Source of the DNA: Nitratiruptor sp.
GTDB lineage: Bacteria; Campylobacterota; Campylobacteria; Campylobacterales; Nitratiruptoraceae
Assembly: GCA_027036935.1 (NCBI GenBank)
Contig: JALWCE010000154.1
Coordinates: forward strand, 1 to 41,149
Length of the DNA stretch: 41,149 nucleotides
Direction: 5' to 3'
Shown here: positions 9,291 to 18,281 of the stretch, piece by piece
Layout: each line of letters starts with the position of its first letter
Position numbering within the stretch: the stretch's first letter is position 1
Notes under the pieces: generated by a model
What the model saw: the letters and a program-made list of their open reading frames with translations, nothing else
Database searches by the model: none
What the model was told of the DNA's origin: nothing
Position numbers and translations under genes: made by a program

Positions 9291-10172
9291 ATGGCACACC
9301 ATCTTATAACCACTAAAGATCTCAGTGATCAAGAGATTTTGCGCATATTCAAAGAGGCAAGCGAGTATTTAGCGGCACCTCCACCCCAACTGCTCAAAAA
9401 CAGACTTATCATCACTATCTTTTTTGAAAACTCTACAAGAACTAGAAGCAGCTTTGAAATAGCAGCCAAGAGATTGGGAGCTGAGGTAGTCCATCTGGAT
9501 GTGGCCAAAAGCTCTACCAACAAAGGCGAAACCCTCTTTGACACCGCCGCCAATCTTGATGCCATGGGACCCAACGCTATCATCGTACGCCATCAGCACT
9601 CAGGCGTACCCCAAATTCTCTCCCAATATGTAAGCTGCTCTTTGATCAATGGAGGCGATGGCGCTCACGCCCATCCCACGCAAGCTCTTTTGGATCTTTT
9701 TACCATACAACGCCATTTTGGCGAGATACGGGGAAAAAAGGTGGCGATCGTAGGCGATATCAAAAATTCCCGTGTAGCTAACTCCAACATCGAGCTGCTA
9801 AGACGCTTTGGTATGAAAGTGATTTTAGTAGCCCCGCCTCATTTCCTGCCACAAAGCGATCTACCCACGGCCACTTATCTTAAAGAGGTGATCGACGAGG
9901 TAGATGTGGTGATGAGTCTACGTACTCAAATCGAACGCCATACCTATCCTATTTATGCCAGCCTCAAAGATTATGGAAGCGATTACTGCATCACAAAAGA
10001 GCTTATCGGCGATAAAGATATCCTCATCCTCCATCCGGGCCCAGTACACCGCAATATCGATATTAGCGACGAAGTGCTCTTAGATCCCAGATGCAAAGTC
10101 TTAGAGCAGGTCAAAAACGGGGTGGCGGTGCGTATGGCGGTGCTGCGTCATCTTATTATGAAAGATGGATAG
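9291..10172 (+). CDS. pyrB: Aspartate carbamoyltransferase catalytic chain
   Basis: Condenses carbamoyl phosphate and aspartate to carbamoyl aspartate in pyrimidine synthesis. [13 protein letters not shown] (residues 44-56) holds the carbamoyl-phosphate STRTR loop, KSSTNKGET the mobile loop with the active-site lysine, RHQHSG the histidine region, and [12 protein letters not shown] the C-terminal signature. At 293 residues it has catalytic-chain length. No pyrI regulatory chain is adjacent. Its stop overlaps the pabB start by eight bases, so the two are co-translated. Confidence 0.97.
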   Translation: MAHHLITTKDLSDQEILRIFKEASEYLAAPPPQLLKNRLIITIFFENSTRTRSSFEIAAKRLGAEVVHLDVAKSSTNKGETLFDTAANLDAMGPNAIIVRHQHSGVPQILSQYVSCSLINGGDGAHAHPTQALLDLFTIQRHFGEIRGKKVAIVGDIKNSRVANSNIELLRRFGMKVILVAPPHFLPQSDLPTATYLKEVIDEVDVVMSLRTQIERHTYPIYASLKDYGSDYCITKELIGDKDILILHPGPVHRNIDISDEVLLDPRCKVLEQVKNGVAVRMAVLRHLIMKDG

Positions 10173-11103
10173 ACTCTCCTTTTACGCTACGCGCCAGATC
10201 CCCTTTTTCTTTCTTATTGACTACAAAAAACGCCATATTTTCGTAGAGCCTATCCAGAATTTACATAATGTGTTTTTTCAAGTCCCCGGGTTTGCCAATT
10301 ACACACCCCAAAGAGCTTACGCAAAAATTTTGGCCAAAGACCCGATCCCTTTTGAGCGCTACGAGGAAGCTTTCAAAGAGGTCCAGCGACAAATCCACCA
10401 AGGCAACACCTACTTGCTCAATCTCACCTTTCCTACCCCTATTTGGTGCGAGGGCTCTTTGCGTGATATATTTTTTGCTACCAATGCCCCTTTTAAGCTC
10501 TATTTCCAAGATCGCTTCGTCTGCTTCTCCCCCGAGCGCTTCGTGCGCATAGCAGGTGATCGGATCCACACATTTCCAATGAAAGGGACTATCGACGCTT
10601 CGCTGCCAGATGCCAAAGAGCATATACTAAGCGATCCAAAGGAGATGGCGGAGCATACGATGGTTGTGGACTTGCTGCGAAACGATCTTAATATGGTTGC
10701 ATCAAAAGTACGGGTACGAAAGTTTCGCTATATCGATCATATTCACTCACAGGACAAAGAGCTTTTACAAGTCTCTAGCCATATTGAGGGTATCCTCCCC
10801 GCCGACTGGCCCAATCGTTTGGGAGAGATTTTTGATCTGCTCCTACCCGCAGGTAGCGTTACGGGCACCCCAAAAAGATCCACGTGCTCCATTATAGAAA
10901 AAGTAGAGGGGTATGAGCGAGGATACTATACCGGAGTATTTGGCTATTTTGACGGGCACAATCTAGAAAGCGGGGTGATAATCCGATTTATACAAAGACA
11001 AGGAGGGGGGCTCGTATACAAAAGCGGCGGCGGAATAACCGCCCAAAGCGATGTGCAAAAGGAGTATCAAGAGCTCATAGATAAAATCTATCTCCCTTTT
11101 TAA
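10165..11103 (+). CDS. pabB: Aminodeoxychorismate synthase component I
   Basis: Converts chorismate plus ammonia to 4-amino-4-deoxychorismate for folate synthesis. The chorismate-binding domain has FPMKGTI with Lys140, the residue that in PabB-type enzymes attacks chorismate C2 (the PIKGT motif with Met for Ile). [21 protein letters not shown] and [11 protein letters not shown] follow. At 312 residues it lacks the N-terminal extension of E. coli PabB and carries no fused lyase or amidotransferase domain, a short form common in Campylobacterota. The stop overlaps the convergent pqiC-like stop by four bases. Confidence 0.9.
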   Translation: MDRLSFYATRQIPFFFLIDYKKRHIFVEPIQNLHNVFFQVPGFANYTPQRAYAKILAKDPIPFERYEEAFKEVQRQIHQGNTYLLNLTFPTPIWCEGSLRDIFFATNAPFKLYFQDRFVCFSPERFVRIAGDRIHTFPMKGTIDASLPDAKEHILSDPKEMAEHTMVVDLLRNDLNMVASKVRVRKFRYIDHIHSQDKELLQVSSHIEGILPADWPNRLGEIFDLLLPAGSVTGTPKRSTCSIIEKVEGYERGYYTGVFGYFDGHNLESGVIIRFIQRQGGGLVYKSGGGITAQSDVQKEYQELIDKIYLPF

Positions 11104-11609
11104 GAGCACTCTCGTGCGAGCATTTGGGCCGCTTTTTGAAAAACTTTTTTCCACAATTCATCCATAGCTTGGCGCAGATCCTCTCCAGATTGGACGAGCA
11201 CAAAACTCTTTTTTTTATCTGCTATCTCTACTTCTATCTTTCCTTGTAAGGTGGCACTTTTTTCGTCCCAGACAAGATGCGAGACAATAAGCTTTACGAT
11301 ACATTTAGGTTTTGTCGCAAACTCCCAAGGATACACTCTAACCCGTTCATCTCCCAAAGCGGCGCGAAGATACTCTACAAAAGCCTTTTGAATCTGCCAC
11401 TCAGGCTCACCTGCAAAAGTAAAATCGTGATACTCTCCACTCTTTAGCAAGACTTTGTCCATCAAAAGATATTGGGGCAGAGTCACGGGCGCCACCCCTA
11501 TTGGCGTATTGATACGCACAAGCGGCTGTGTCTGATGTATGGATGGGATATAGAACCTTTTTTGGCTACATCCAACAAAGATCAAGACCACAAAGAGTAC
11601 CCACCTCAT
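11100..11609 (-). CDS. PqiC-like transport lipoprotein (ABC-type transport auxiliary family)
   Basis: Predicted outer-membrane lipoprotein of a PqiABC lipid-transport system. The N-terminus MRWVLFVVLIFVGCSQK has a hydrophobic segment and the lipobox FVGC, so lipidation at Cys14 is expected. The rest (about 155 residues) follows the PqiC/DUF330 pattern, with PLVRINTPIGVAPVTLPQYL near the start and GEDLRQAMDELWKKVFQK at the end. The start follows the PqiB stop without a gap. In E. coli PqiC forms an outer-membrane ring that meets the tip of PqiB; the same role is inferred here from family and order. Confidence 0.8.
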   Translation of the reverse strand: MRWVLFVVLIFVGCSQKRFYIPSIHQTQPLVRINTPIGVAPVTLPQYLLMDKVLLKSGEYHDFTFAGEPEWQIQKAFVEYLRAALGDERVRVYPWEFATKPKCIVKLIVSHLVWDEKSATLQGKIEVEIADKKKSFVLVQSGEDLRQAMDELWKKVFQKAAQMLARECS

Positions 11610-13220
11610 CTAATCCCCAAAAATCAAGGCGTTGGGTTTTTTGTCCAGCTTCAAAAGCACCTTATGTAAACTCTTGGCACTTTTATCGATATCATACAAA
11701 GTTTGGGTGAGCTGCGCTTTAAAAGTGGAGTTGGCATCATACCCCTTAGCCAAAAGAGTAAACTCTTTTAAAGCTTTTTGCAGTTGTCTCAAAGTAGTGT
11801 GTAGATCTTTTGGCAATGCCTTTGTCTCGTTGCTCTCTAAGAGCTTGTGCAAGCTGCTTAGAGTCCTATGCAAAGAGAGCAGGCTCTGGCGCAAGGGCTT
11901 TTGATTTTTCTCCAACAAAGCAGAAAAAGCCTCAAGAGCACGTTCGATGGGCAGGTTTTCTAGCTTGGTCAATATCTTATCTAGATGTTCTAGCAGTTTG
12001 CTCTTGCGATAAGGCAGAGTGGGCAAAGCGTACACACCATTGCCCAAAGACTTGAGCTCTCCTCCTTCTTTTTCAAACACGAGATTAACAAAGAGAGATT
12101 TTGTTAAAAAATTGCTCTGTTGAAGTTTCGCCTTGAGCCCTTTTTGGACCGCTTTGCGCAAAGCATCCATTCCAGAGATTTTAGGAGAGTTTTGAAAAGC
12201 TGAGACATCCAAACGGATCAGCACCTTTGAGTTCACCCGTCTATGTTCAAGATCAAAAAAGCTTGCTACATCCTCCACCTCTCCTACTTTATACCCTTCA
12301 AACCGCACGGGCGAGCCGATGCCAAGATATCCCGTCCCCGCATCAAAATCGAGTAAAAACCGAACAAATTGTTCTCTTGGTAGACCCAGCTTCTTTTGCA
12401 ACGCCTCGCTTTTGCTAGGATAAAGAATAAAAGGCTTTTGCAAGGAGATACGGCTCTTTTGTCCCAAATTTTTGGTAGCAAATCCAACACCACCCATGAG
12501 CATCTGAGAGAGTGAACCCATACGCACCTCCAACCCTTCATCCGTCAACTCCAGCCGTACGCTTTTTATATTCCAAAATCGGCTGGTATCGTTGATGAAG
12601 CGGTCATATGGATGTCTAATAAAAAGATAGATATTTACCCTTTGGCCATCGGAAGCTAGGTCTATCTTTTTTACGGCTCCTACCCGAAGCTGTCTATAGT
12701 AGACTGGCATACCCGGTTCAAGGGCAAAAGAGCTAGAAGCTTGCAGCCGCACGGTAGAGCCCCTCTTATCCTCGATCAAAGGAGGCTCCTCCAACCCTTG
12801 AAAAACAAGTTTGCTCCTCTTGCCAAGCTTTGCGCTCATCTGAATGTAAGCCCCGCTCATCAATGCGTCCAATCCCCGCACTTTTCCCAGTCCAATTTCA
12901 GGTTTTACTATCCAAAACTTAGTTGTTTCATTTAAAAAAGGCAAAATATCTTTATTGACCCTCGCATAGACCCGCACCCCCTTTTTCAAAATCTCGATAC
13001 GCTCTACTCTTCCTACTTTGACTTCACGAAATTTGACATAAGAGTGTTTGGGTTCGAGTCCGCCGCTGCTTTGGAAAGTAATTTGGATCTGAGGACCCAA
13101 ATTGGAGTAGTAGCGATAGAGCATCCACCCCCCTATGATCAAAGCGATCAGGGGTACGAGCCATACGATGAGGTGGATACTTCTTTTTTGAATTTTTACT
13201 TCAACTATCTCGTCTTGCAC
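11610..13220 (-). CDS. pqiB: PqiB-like MCE-domain lipid transport protein
   Basis: Periplasm-spanning protein anchored by one helix (about residues 15-36: IHLIVWLVPLIALIIGGWML). Three MCE domains follow at about 42-130, 155-250 and 285-390; each repeats the pattern of a beta strand, then P-x-[YV]-[VY]-x-[FR] and V-G-x-V. The C-terminal 430-530 is helical and heptad-like, matching the coiled-coil needle of PqiB. The 536 residues agree with PqiB and not with the seven-domain LetB. It overlaps the second PqiA half by 20 bases. It probably moves phospholipids between the membranes. Confidence 0.88.
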   Translation of the reverse strand: MQDEIVEVKIQKRSIHLIVWLVPLIALIIGGWMLYRYYSNLGPQIQITFQSSGGLEPKHSYVKFREVKVGRVERIEILKKGVRVYARVNKDILPFLNETTKFWIVKPEIGLGKVRGLDALMSGAYIQMSAKLGKRSKLVFQGLEEPPLIEDKRGSTVRLQASSSFALEPGMPVYYRQLRVGAVKKIDLASDGQRVNIYLFIRHPYDRFINDTSRFWNIKSVRLELTDEGLEVRMGSLSQMLMGGVGFATKNLGQKSRISLQKPFILYPSKSEALQKKLGLPREQFVRFLLDFDAGTGYLGIGSPVRFEGYKVGEVEDVASFFDLEHRRVNSKVLIRLDVSAFQNSPKISGMDALRKAVQKGLKAKLQQSNFLTKSLFVNLVFEKEGGELKSLGNGVYALPTLPYRKSKLLEHLDKILTKLENLPIERALEAFSALLEKNQKPLRQSLLSLHRTLSSLHKLLESNETKALPKDLHTTLRQLQKALKEFTLLAKGYDANSTFKAQLTQTLYDIDKSAKSLHKVLLKLDKKPNALIFGD

Positions 13221-13788
13221 AAATCTCTCCTAATATTCGCTCATCCAAAGCGTATGAGGCCATAAGAGTAAAAAAGACCATCAAGGCAAAGGAACTTGCT
13301 CCAATACCCGGTATTATAGCGATACTTTGAAAGTGGATCAGCGCCACAAGTAGCACTACGACAAACACATCAATCAAAGACCAAGGACCGGTCAGCTCTA
13401 TAAGGTGATACAACCACATCTCTTGTTGTAAACTTTTGCATCTTTTGCGCCAAATGGTAAAGAGCAGATAAAAAAGCACCAGAATTTTAAGGAATGGGAT
13501 GAGTACGGAAGCTACGAAGATAATGATCGCAACCGGATAATCCCCCTCGCCCCAAAGCTCTACCACGCCGCCAATGATCGTACTTCCCTCAACATTGGAA
13601 AATTTGGAAGTTTGCAAAATGGGGTAAACATTGGCCGGAATATAAAAGATAACGGCAGCTAAAAGATAGGCAAAGCTCTTATAAAGCGAGCCTTTAATAT
13701 CTAAAGTGATCTGCAATCCGCATCGTCCGCACCATCTATCCTCACGATCGTTGGTAGCTCCGCAGTACGGACATCTAAGCCATCTCAT
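13201..13788 (-). CDS. PqiA-like half protein (C-terminal half equivalent)
   Basis: Integral inner-membrane protein of 195 residues with an N-terminal zinc-ribbon-like module (CPYC at residues 6-9, CGRC at about 20-23) and four predicted membrane helices (about 36-55, 80-108, 128-150, 160-182). This is one PqiA domain; E. coli PqiA carries two in a single chain of about 417 residues. The start overlaps the upstream half by 14 bases and the stop overlaps the pqiB start, so the halves are very likely made together and act as a heterodimer. Confidence 0.85.
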   Translation of the reverse strand: MRWLRCPYCGATNDREDRWCGRCGLQITLDIKGSLYKSFAYLLAAVIFYIPANVYPILQTSKFSNVEGSTIIGGVVELWGEGDYPVAIIIFVASVLIPFLKILVLFYLLFTIWRKRCKSLQQEMWLYHLIELTGPWSLIDVFVVVLLVALIHFQSIAIIPGIGASSFALMVFFTLMASYALDERILGEICARRDS

Positions 13789-14392
13789 AGCGTCGCTCCC
13801 ACAACTCCCACAGCTCTTCGATGCGAATACTTTTTACCACATAAATCTCTAAGAGCACAAATATCCCTAAAGCCCAAAACGCCACGCCAAAATGGATCTG
13901 AGCATACTGATACACCTTGATCATCGCCACTAAAATGGCGATAAAAAAGATATCGAGCATACTCCAGCGTCTAAAGATCTCCACCAAGATCAGTGAGCCC
14001 TTGGCTATAACTTTGCCTCTTCGTAGCAGCACCAAAATAGAAAAAAGGCTCAACGTTCCCATCAACAACCACGGAAAAACCTCCAAAACAAGTAAAGAAA
14101 AGAAACTAATAAAGACAAACCCTTTATCAAAGAGGCTGAGTATCGCCTCAAGCAAGAGAGTGCGTGCGCTCAGTTCTCCAAAATTTATACGAAGCAAAGG
14201 CGAAACATTGGCTATGAGCAAACAAAGCAAAGAGAGTGTCGAAAGAGTCAAAAGCAAATACTCAAGACCCGAGCGGTAACGATATAGCAGTGCTTGACAG
14301 CGTACGCATCGAGCCTCCTCTTTAGGTGCGAGTGGCAACTTTTTGTGTGGGGTAAAACATCTCGGACACAAAATTATATTTTTATGCAACAT
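13775..14392 (-). CDS. PqiA-like half protein (N-terminal half equivalent)
   Basis: First gene of the PqiABC-type operon. It is 205 residues long, with CPRC (9-12) and CVRC (about 30-33) forming a zinc-ribbon-like pair before four hydrophobic helices (about 48-70, 90-115, 135-158, 165-188). The architecture repeats that of the following gene, although the sequences have diverged. The promoter should lie in the 118-base gap to the divergent DUF2853 gene, which contains a 13-base tandem repeat on this side. Confidence 0.85.
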   Translation of the reverse strand: MLHKNIILCPRCFTPHKKLPLAPKEEARCVRCQALLYRYRSGLEYLLLTLSTLSLLCLLIANVSPLLRINFGELSARTLLLEAILSLFDKGFVFISFFSLLVLEVFPWLLMGTLSLFSILVLLRRGKVIAKGSLILVEIFRRWSMLDIFFIAILVAMIKVYQYAQIHFGVAFWALGIFVLLEIYVVKSIRIEELWELWERRYEMA

Positions 14393-14417
14393 CGGTTGTA
14401 CTCTATTTTATTCTCTA

Positions 14418-14443
14418 TTCTATCATAAATTTCTATCATAAAT
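14418..14443. repeat. Perfect 13-base tandem duplication in a divergent promoter gap
   Basis: TTCTATCATAAAT occurs twice without spacer (14418-14430 and 14431-14443), 26 bases upstream of the pqiA-type start. Read on the minus strand each copy contains TATGAT, a possible -10 hexamer, so the duplication may double a promoter element or a repressor half-site. Simple slippage in AT-rich DNA is an equally valid explanation. Confidence 0.7.
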
Positions 14444-14510
14444 TAAAATTAAGGGAGCAATAAGTAAGTCAAAAGTACAATAAGATACAATCCAATATAA
14501 AGGAGCCGTT

Positions 14511-14852
14511 ATGAGCAAATTGGACGAAAAGATTGCGTTGTACAAAGAGAAACTCAAAGAGATAGAGCCAGATTTCGACGAAGCACTGCTCGAAAAAATT
14601 ACTAAAAGTCTAGGACCCTCCATCTATAGAAAAGATTCCGAGATGGTATCGTGTACAAGTCCTGAGGAGCTGGCGCGAGTGCGCAATAACTTTTTGAAAA
14701 TGAAGCTGGGTCTTGATAAGAGCGACGAAGAGCTTGATGCTGCCATCAAAGAGGTATGCCAAAAGATGGGTAGCTCCAATCGCAATAAGTACCGAGCCCT
14801 TTTTTACTATTTCCTAGTAAAAAAATTTAATAAAGAGTCCTTATATAAGTGA
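14511..14852 (+). CDS. DUF2853 family protein
   Basis: Small soluble acidic/basic helical protein of 113 residues with no signal peptide and no catalytic motif. Its C-terminal half, ARVRNNFLKMKLGLDKSDEELDAAIKEVCQKMG and KYRALFYYFLVKKF read as family hallmarks of DUF2853, whose function is unknown. AAAGGAG stands about six bases before the ATG, and TACAAT boxes at about 14475-14490 may be -10 elements. It is monocistronic, with a terminator hairpin behind it and convergent with the serpin gene. Confidence 0.75.
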   Translation: MSKLDEKIALYKEKLKEIEPDFDEALLEKITKSLGPSIYRKDSEMVSCTSPEELARVRNNFLKMKLGLDKSDEELDAAIKEVCQKMGSSNRNKYRALFYYFLVKKFNKESLYK

Positions 14853-14876
14853 GCAAGCTTTACGGCGATATTTGGT

Positions 14877-14908
14877 AAGAGCGAGATCGAAATGGATTTC
14901 GCTCTTTT
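14877..14908 (+). terminator. Intrinsic terminator after the DUF2853 gene
   Basis: The arms AAGAGCGA (14877-14884) and TCGCTCTT (14899-14906) form an eight-pair stem that may extend inward with ATC/GAT, followed by a short T run. It lies between convergent stops and may also act weakly for the serpin gene on the minus strand. Confidence 0.65.
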
Positions 14909-14920
14909 GTGGTATCAGAT

Positions 14921-17053
14921 TTAGGGTCTGCGCACTACTCCCATAAAAAGCGGCGTTTGGGTGCCGTCGTGGAAAATCATAAAGATAAAGGGGCGATCTA
15001 AAACGAAGCGATAGGGCTGTGGCGCAGCCGTTACCGAAATCACCCCCGCCGTTGCGGCTGCCGCTTCGCTCCCTTTTTCGTCCACTTTAATGTAGCTTTT
15101 GTGAAAAAGGCCACTAAGAAAAAGGCGACGTTGGCTTGGGCCAATCAATGTAAGATCGGCTCTATTGGGATCAAAAAGAGCCTCTATCCCCATTTGCCTC
15201 AGTGCACGGGAAAGCTCTTTAGTACCCCAAATAATCTTGAATTTTGGCATCTTAAGTTCTACATTGTACTTGAGTACCCTTTTATCGTAAAGTGCCGCAG
15301 GCTCTAAAGTGATCAGTGTGGTGAGCAGATCCTCTACCCTCTTGCCCTCTTTTGGCGCTACAAGCCACATGCTAAAATCTTGTTTATAAGGCAGCTGCAA
15401 AGCGGTAAACATAGAAAATTCGCTCACATTATATTCAGAGGTTCGATTCATCATATCCACAAGTACGCTATCACCATTTTGTGGATAGAACCTCTCTTTT
15501 TTTGTCAAAGAGGCGTTAAACTCCTCTCTCCACTGGCCATAAAAATAGACCGCATCTACCAGCACCGCCTTGGTGGCCGAAGATATGGAGCCCGGTGGCA
15601 AGAGATTTTTTATCTTTTGATGCGTTTTTTGGGCTACCCAATCATTGATCTGGCCTCGCGATCCCTCAGGATCATCTCCAAAATCAACTCTAAAAAGCTC
15701 AGCACCCAACACATCGTTTATCAAATATCGGTAGCTTCGGTATGGATGAAAAGCTTTGTCAAACCAAGCACTATTGGCAATTTCAAGCTCTACTGCATCG
15801 CTGTGAAGCTGGGAGCGAAAGGCCGCAAGAGAAGCGAGGGGATCAAAATCTTTGGGATAACCAAGAGCTAAACGAAGCTCCTTTTTAGTCTCACCTTTGG
15901 CTCCCACATAAAGCATCACTAACGCATCTTCGATACTCAAAGGCGAGCAAAACAGATTATTGCGCTTGGTATCTAGCTCTTTAACCAAGTTGATACCCAG
16001 ATGATAAAATGAGGAGGCAAGTATCCTTGTATCGGTACTTACATTTTTTTCGCAACTTCCCATATGGACAAAACGCGCTTGTGTATCGGCTTTAAGAGCG
16101 CAGTAATTGGGATAAGTGGTAAAAAGAGGCTCACAAGGAGCTACCACGCACTGCACCTGTTTAAGACCGCATACGGGAGCTTGAGGCTCGTTATCACATG
16201 GTATTTGCATCTGTGTCGAAACAATATCTTCTTGGCCTTCCCCCTCAAAAATAACTCGCTGGATATTTTTGCTAGCTAACACCCCTGTAAGATAGTAAGC
16301 CATATCGGCCGTCCCCATCTGGGGAACAGAGCGAGCGATAGGGATCTTGACTACCTCATCGCTCACAAAGATCGGCTCTTGGAGCTTCACCTGAATCGAT
16401 CCGCTTGGCTCCGTGATGCGATAGAGGATGAGATTGTACAGATCAAAATCGCTTCCTTCTATTTTGGCTTGAAGCTTTTGGCTTGGATGTGCCGCCAAAA
16501 ACTCTTGGGCCTCTTGCCAATCATGCAACACCACGCTTTTGGGAAAAGTGGAGAATTCATAAGATCTCAGCAAGGGCAAGTAGCGAAGAAAACCTCGCTC
16601 AAAAGTGATTTGTAAAGGATAGCGTCTAAAATGCATAAATCCTAGATTTTGATACTCAAAAAAAGATCCCACGGGTGTGGGTAGAAGCTTAAAAACCTCC
16701 TTAGAGTCCTTTTGAGCTCGAATCGTAATAAAATCAAATCTCGTATCCCCATCTGCATCTAGATCCCCAATGAAATAAAATCGCCATAGCGGCTGGGTAT
16801 TTAGATGCACATCTACCCGTTTCCAGCCAAAAACATTATCGGGCGTAGGCTCGGTGCCGTGCATTTGATAGATATGGTCCAAAGGAGTTTTAAAAGCCCA
16901 GTTGTAGGCACTAAGAGGCGAAGAGGGGGGATGAAAAGGGTAAGGATAGAAATCTCCGGCTAACTTGAAACTCTTGTCTTGTAAAAGTGCGGGAGAGAAG
17001 CCAGCAAAAGCAAAAAGTGCTCCCCAAAATAGTGATAAACAAAATCGCAACAT
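14921..17053 (-). CDS. Secreted double protease inhibitor: Kazal-type domain fused to a serpin
   Basis: Predicted exported 710-residue inhibitor. A signal peptide covers about residues 1-20. The region 25-280 is of unknown family and contains GDLDADGDTRFDF (96-108), like an EF-hand/dockerin calcium loop. Residues 286-334 form a Kazal-like module with six cysteines (286, 295, 302, 307, 318, 334), including PVCG and TYPNYCAL. Residues 344-710 are a full serpin: NSAWFDKAF, INDWVAQKT, FYGQWREEFN, the hinge EKGSEAAAATAG (659-670) and the C-terminal PFIFMIFHDG...FMGVV. The alanine-rich hinge is that of inhibitory serpins; P1 probably lies around Thr675-Ala677, suggesting elastase- or subtilisin-like targets. 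AAAGGA precedes the ATG. It ends a run with flippase, glycosyltransferase and porin. Confidence 0.88.
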   Translation of the reverse strand: MLRFCLSLFWGALFAFAGFSPALLQDKSFKLAGDFYPYPFHPPSSPLSAYNWAFKTPLDHIYQMHGTEPTPDNVFGWKRVDVHLNTQPLWRFYFIGDLDADGDTRFDFITIRAQKDSKEVFKLLPTPVGSFFEYQNLGFMHFRRYPLQITFERGFLRYLPLLRSYEFSTFPKSVVLHDWQEAQEFLAAHPSQKLQAKIEGSDFDLYNLILYRITEPSGSIQVKLQEPIFVSDEVVKIPIARSVPQMGTADMAYYLTGVLASKNIQRVIFEGEGQEDIVSTQMQIPCDNEPQAPVCGLKQVQCVVAPCEPLFTTYPNYCALKADTQARFVHMGSCEKNVSTDTRILASSFYHLGINLVKELDTKRNNLFCSPLSIEDALVMLYVGAKGETKKELRLALGYPKDFDPLASLAAFRSQLHSDAVELEIANSAWFDKAFHPYRSYRYLINDVLGAELFRVDFGDDPEGSRGQINDWVAQKTHQKIKNLLPPGSISSATKAVLVDAVYFYGQWREEFNASLTKKERFYPQNGDSVLVDMMNRTSEYNVSEFSMFTALQLPYKQDFSMWLVAPKEGKRVEDLLTTLITLEPAALYDKRVLKYNVELKMPKFKIIWGTKELSRALRQMGIEALFDPNRADLTLIGPSQRRLFLSGLFHKSYIKVDEKGSEAAAATAGVISVTAAPQPYRFVLDRPFIFMIFHDGTQTPLFMGVVRRP

Positions 17054-17102
17054 AAAAAATCCTTTAGAGGGTACTTTTTTAGTATAGTAGAAAGTACGTA
17101 AG

Positions 17103-18281
17103 TTAAATGTTACCCAAAACTCCTTTGATCTCTTTCCAAGCCAGCAGCGCTACGACCCCTTCACAAACGATAGTAGCTACGATCGCCCCTTTGGCACCCA
17201 AAAAGGGTATAAAAGCAAAATTGAGCCCCACGTTGAGCGAAGCGGAAAAGAGCGTGATCCAAAACCAGGCTTTGGGTTTATCTAAAAGAGGCAAAGGAGA
17301 GCTCAAAGCAAAACTCAAAGCCAATACTACGCCGCTAAGAGCAAAATAGGCCATTAGCTCCTTGGTAGGAGAAAAATGGTCGGAGTAGAGCAAAGGAATA
17401 AACCAATCTCTAAAAAGATAAAAAACCGCTCCTCCCGCTATCCCCAACAAAAGAATAGTCCAAAAATAGGGACGAAACACACTTTTTTCTCTAGCCACTT
17501 TTGGAGCGTACACCGTCCAAACTAGCCCAAAAATCACGGCTAAAAGAGCGTAGAGCTTGTATCCGGCCTCGTAGTAGCCGGTATATTCGATCCCAAGGAG
17601 CTTTGTGATCATGATCTTGTCGGTGTTGGTGTAGATCTGATTGAGAAAAAGGGCTCCTCCTAGATAAAAGGCCACCCTTAGCACCCTACCCCACTGCTTG
17701 GGATGGACTAGCGAGGGATCGAACTCCTTAAAAATTTTGGGAAAATAGAACAAGAGGGCTATCAAAAAACTGCCAAGATAGGCCAGCGCCAAAAAGTAGA
17801 TCGTAGTTTTGAAAAAAAATAAAATCCCGATCAGCACCCCATAGCTTATAGCTTGGATCAGCTTCACTTTAGCGATGGCTTCAAAATCCTCCTCTACCTG
17901 GAAAAACCAGCGTGGCGTCAATGAAGCCACATAGTCCCCCATCAAAAGAAGCAAAAGCAGTGTAAAGGCTTTAGGATCAAAAAGAGAGTGAAAAAAGATC
18001 AGTAGTAGCAGTACAAAGCTAAAGAGTAGCAGACGAAGGGCAAAGACCTGGCTTAGCACCTGTGGGCGTTTGGAGAGATCCTTGGCGCACTCCACCATTG
18101 CATAGGTTTCCAATCCCAAACTACTGGCGATAATCAAAAAGGCGTTGATCGCCAAAGCGTAGGACCAGTAGCCAAGCTCCTGAGGACCCAAGACCTTTGC
18201 CACATAGACGATTACCACAAAGCTTAAGACCCTGCCTACTATCTCGGCCAAAAAAAGCGTGGAGAGGGCTTTGCGTATCAT
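17103..18281 (-). CDS. Oligosaccharide flippase (Wzx/MATE-like polysaccharide exporter)
   Basis: Polytopic inner-membrane protein of 392 residues with about twelve hydrophobic segments, starting [43 protein letters not shown]. The phrase [AV]KxLGPxxxGxxSYA is the N-terminal signature of the polysaccharide biosynthesis (RfbX/Wzx) family, which flips lipid-linked sugar units to the periplasm. It starts four bases inside the end of the glycosyltransferase gene (ATGA overlap), so the two are co-translated. No polymerase or ligase gene is beside it, so the substrate is unknown. Confidence 0.85.
   Translation of the reverse strand: MIRKALSTLFLAEIVGRVLSFVVIVYVAKVLGPQELGYWSYALAINAFLIIASSLGLETYAMVECAKDLSKRPQVLSQVFALRLLLFSFVLLLLIFFHSLFDPKAFTLLLLLLMGDYVASLTPRWFFQVEEDFEAIAKVKLIQAISYGVLIGILFFFKTTIYFLALAYLGSFLIALLFYFPKIFKEFDPSLVHPKQWGRVLRVAFYLGGALFLNQIYTNTDKIMITKLLGIEYTGYYEAGYKLYALLAVIFGLVWTVYAPKVAREKSVFRPYFWTILLLGIAGGAVFYLFRDWFIPLLYSDHFSPTKELMAYFALSGVVLALSFALSSPLPLLDKPKAWFWITLFSASLNVGLNFAFIPFLGAKGAIVATIVCEGVVALLAWKEIKGVLGNI

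Noticed and set aside
15380-15871. 163-codon plus-strand open frame inside the serpin gene
   Set aside because: Antisense to the serpin core with all serpin motifs; no ribosome site.
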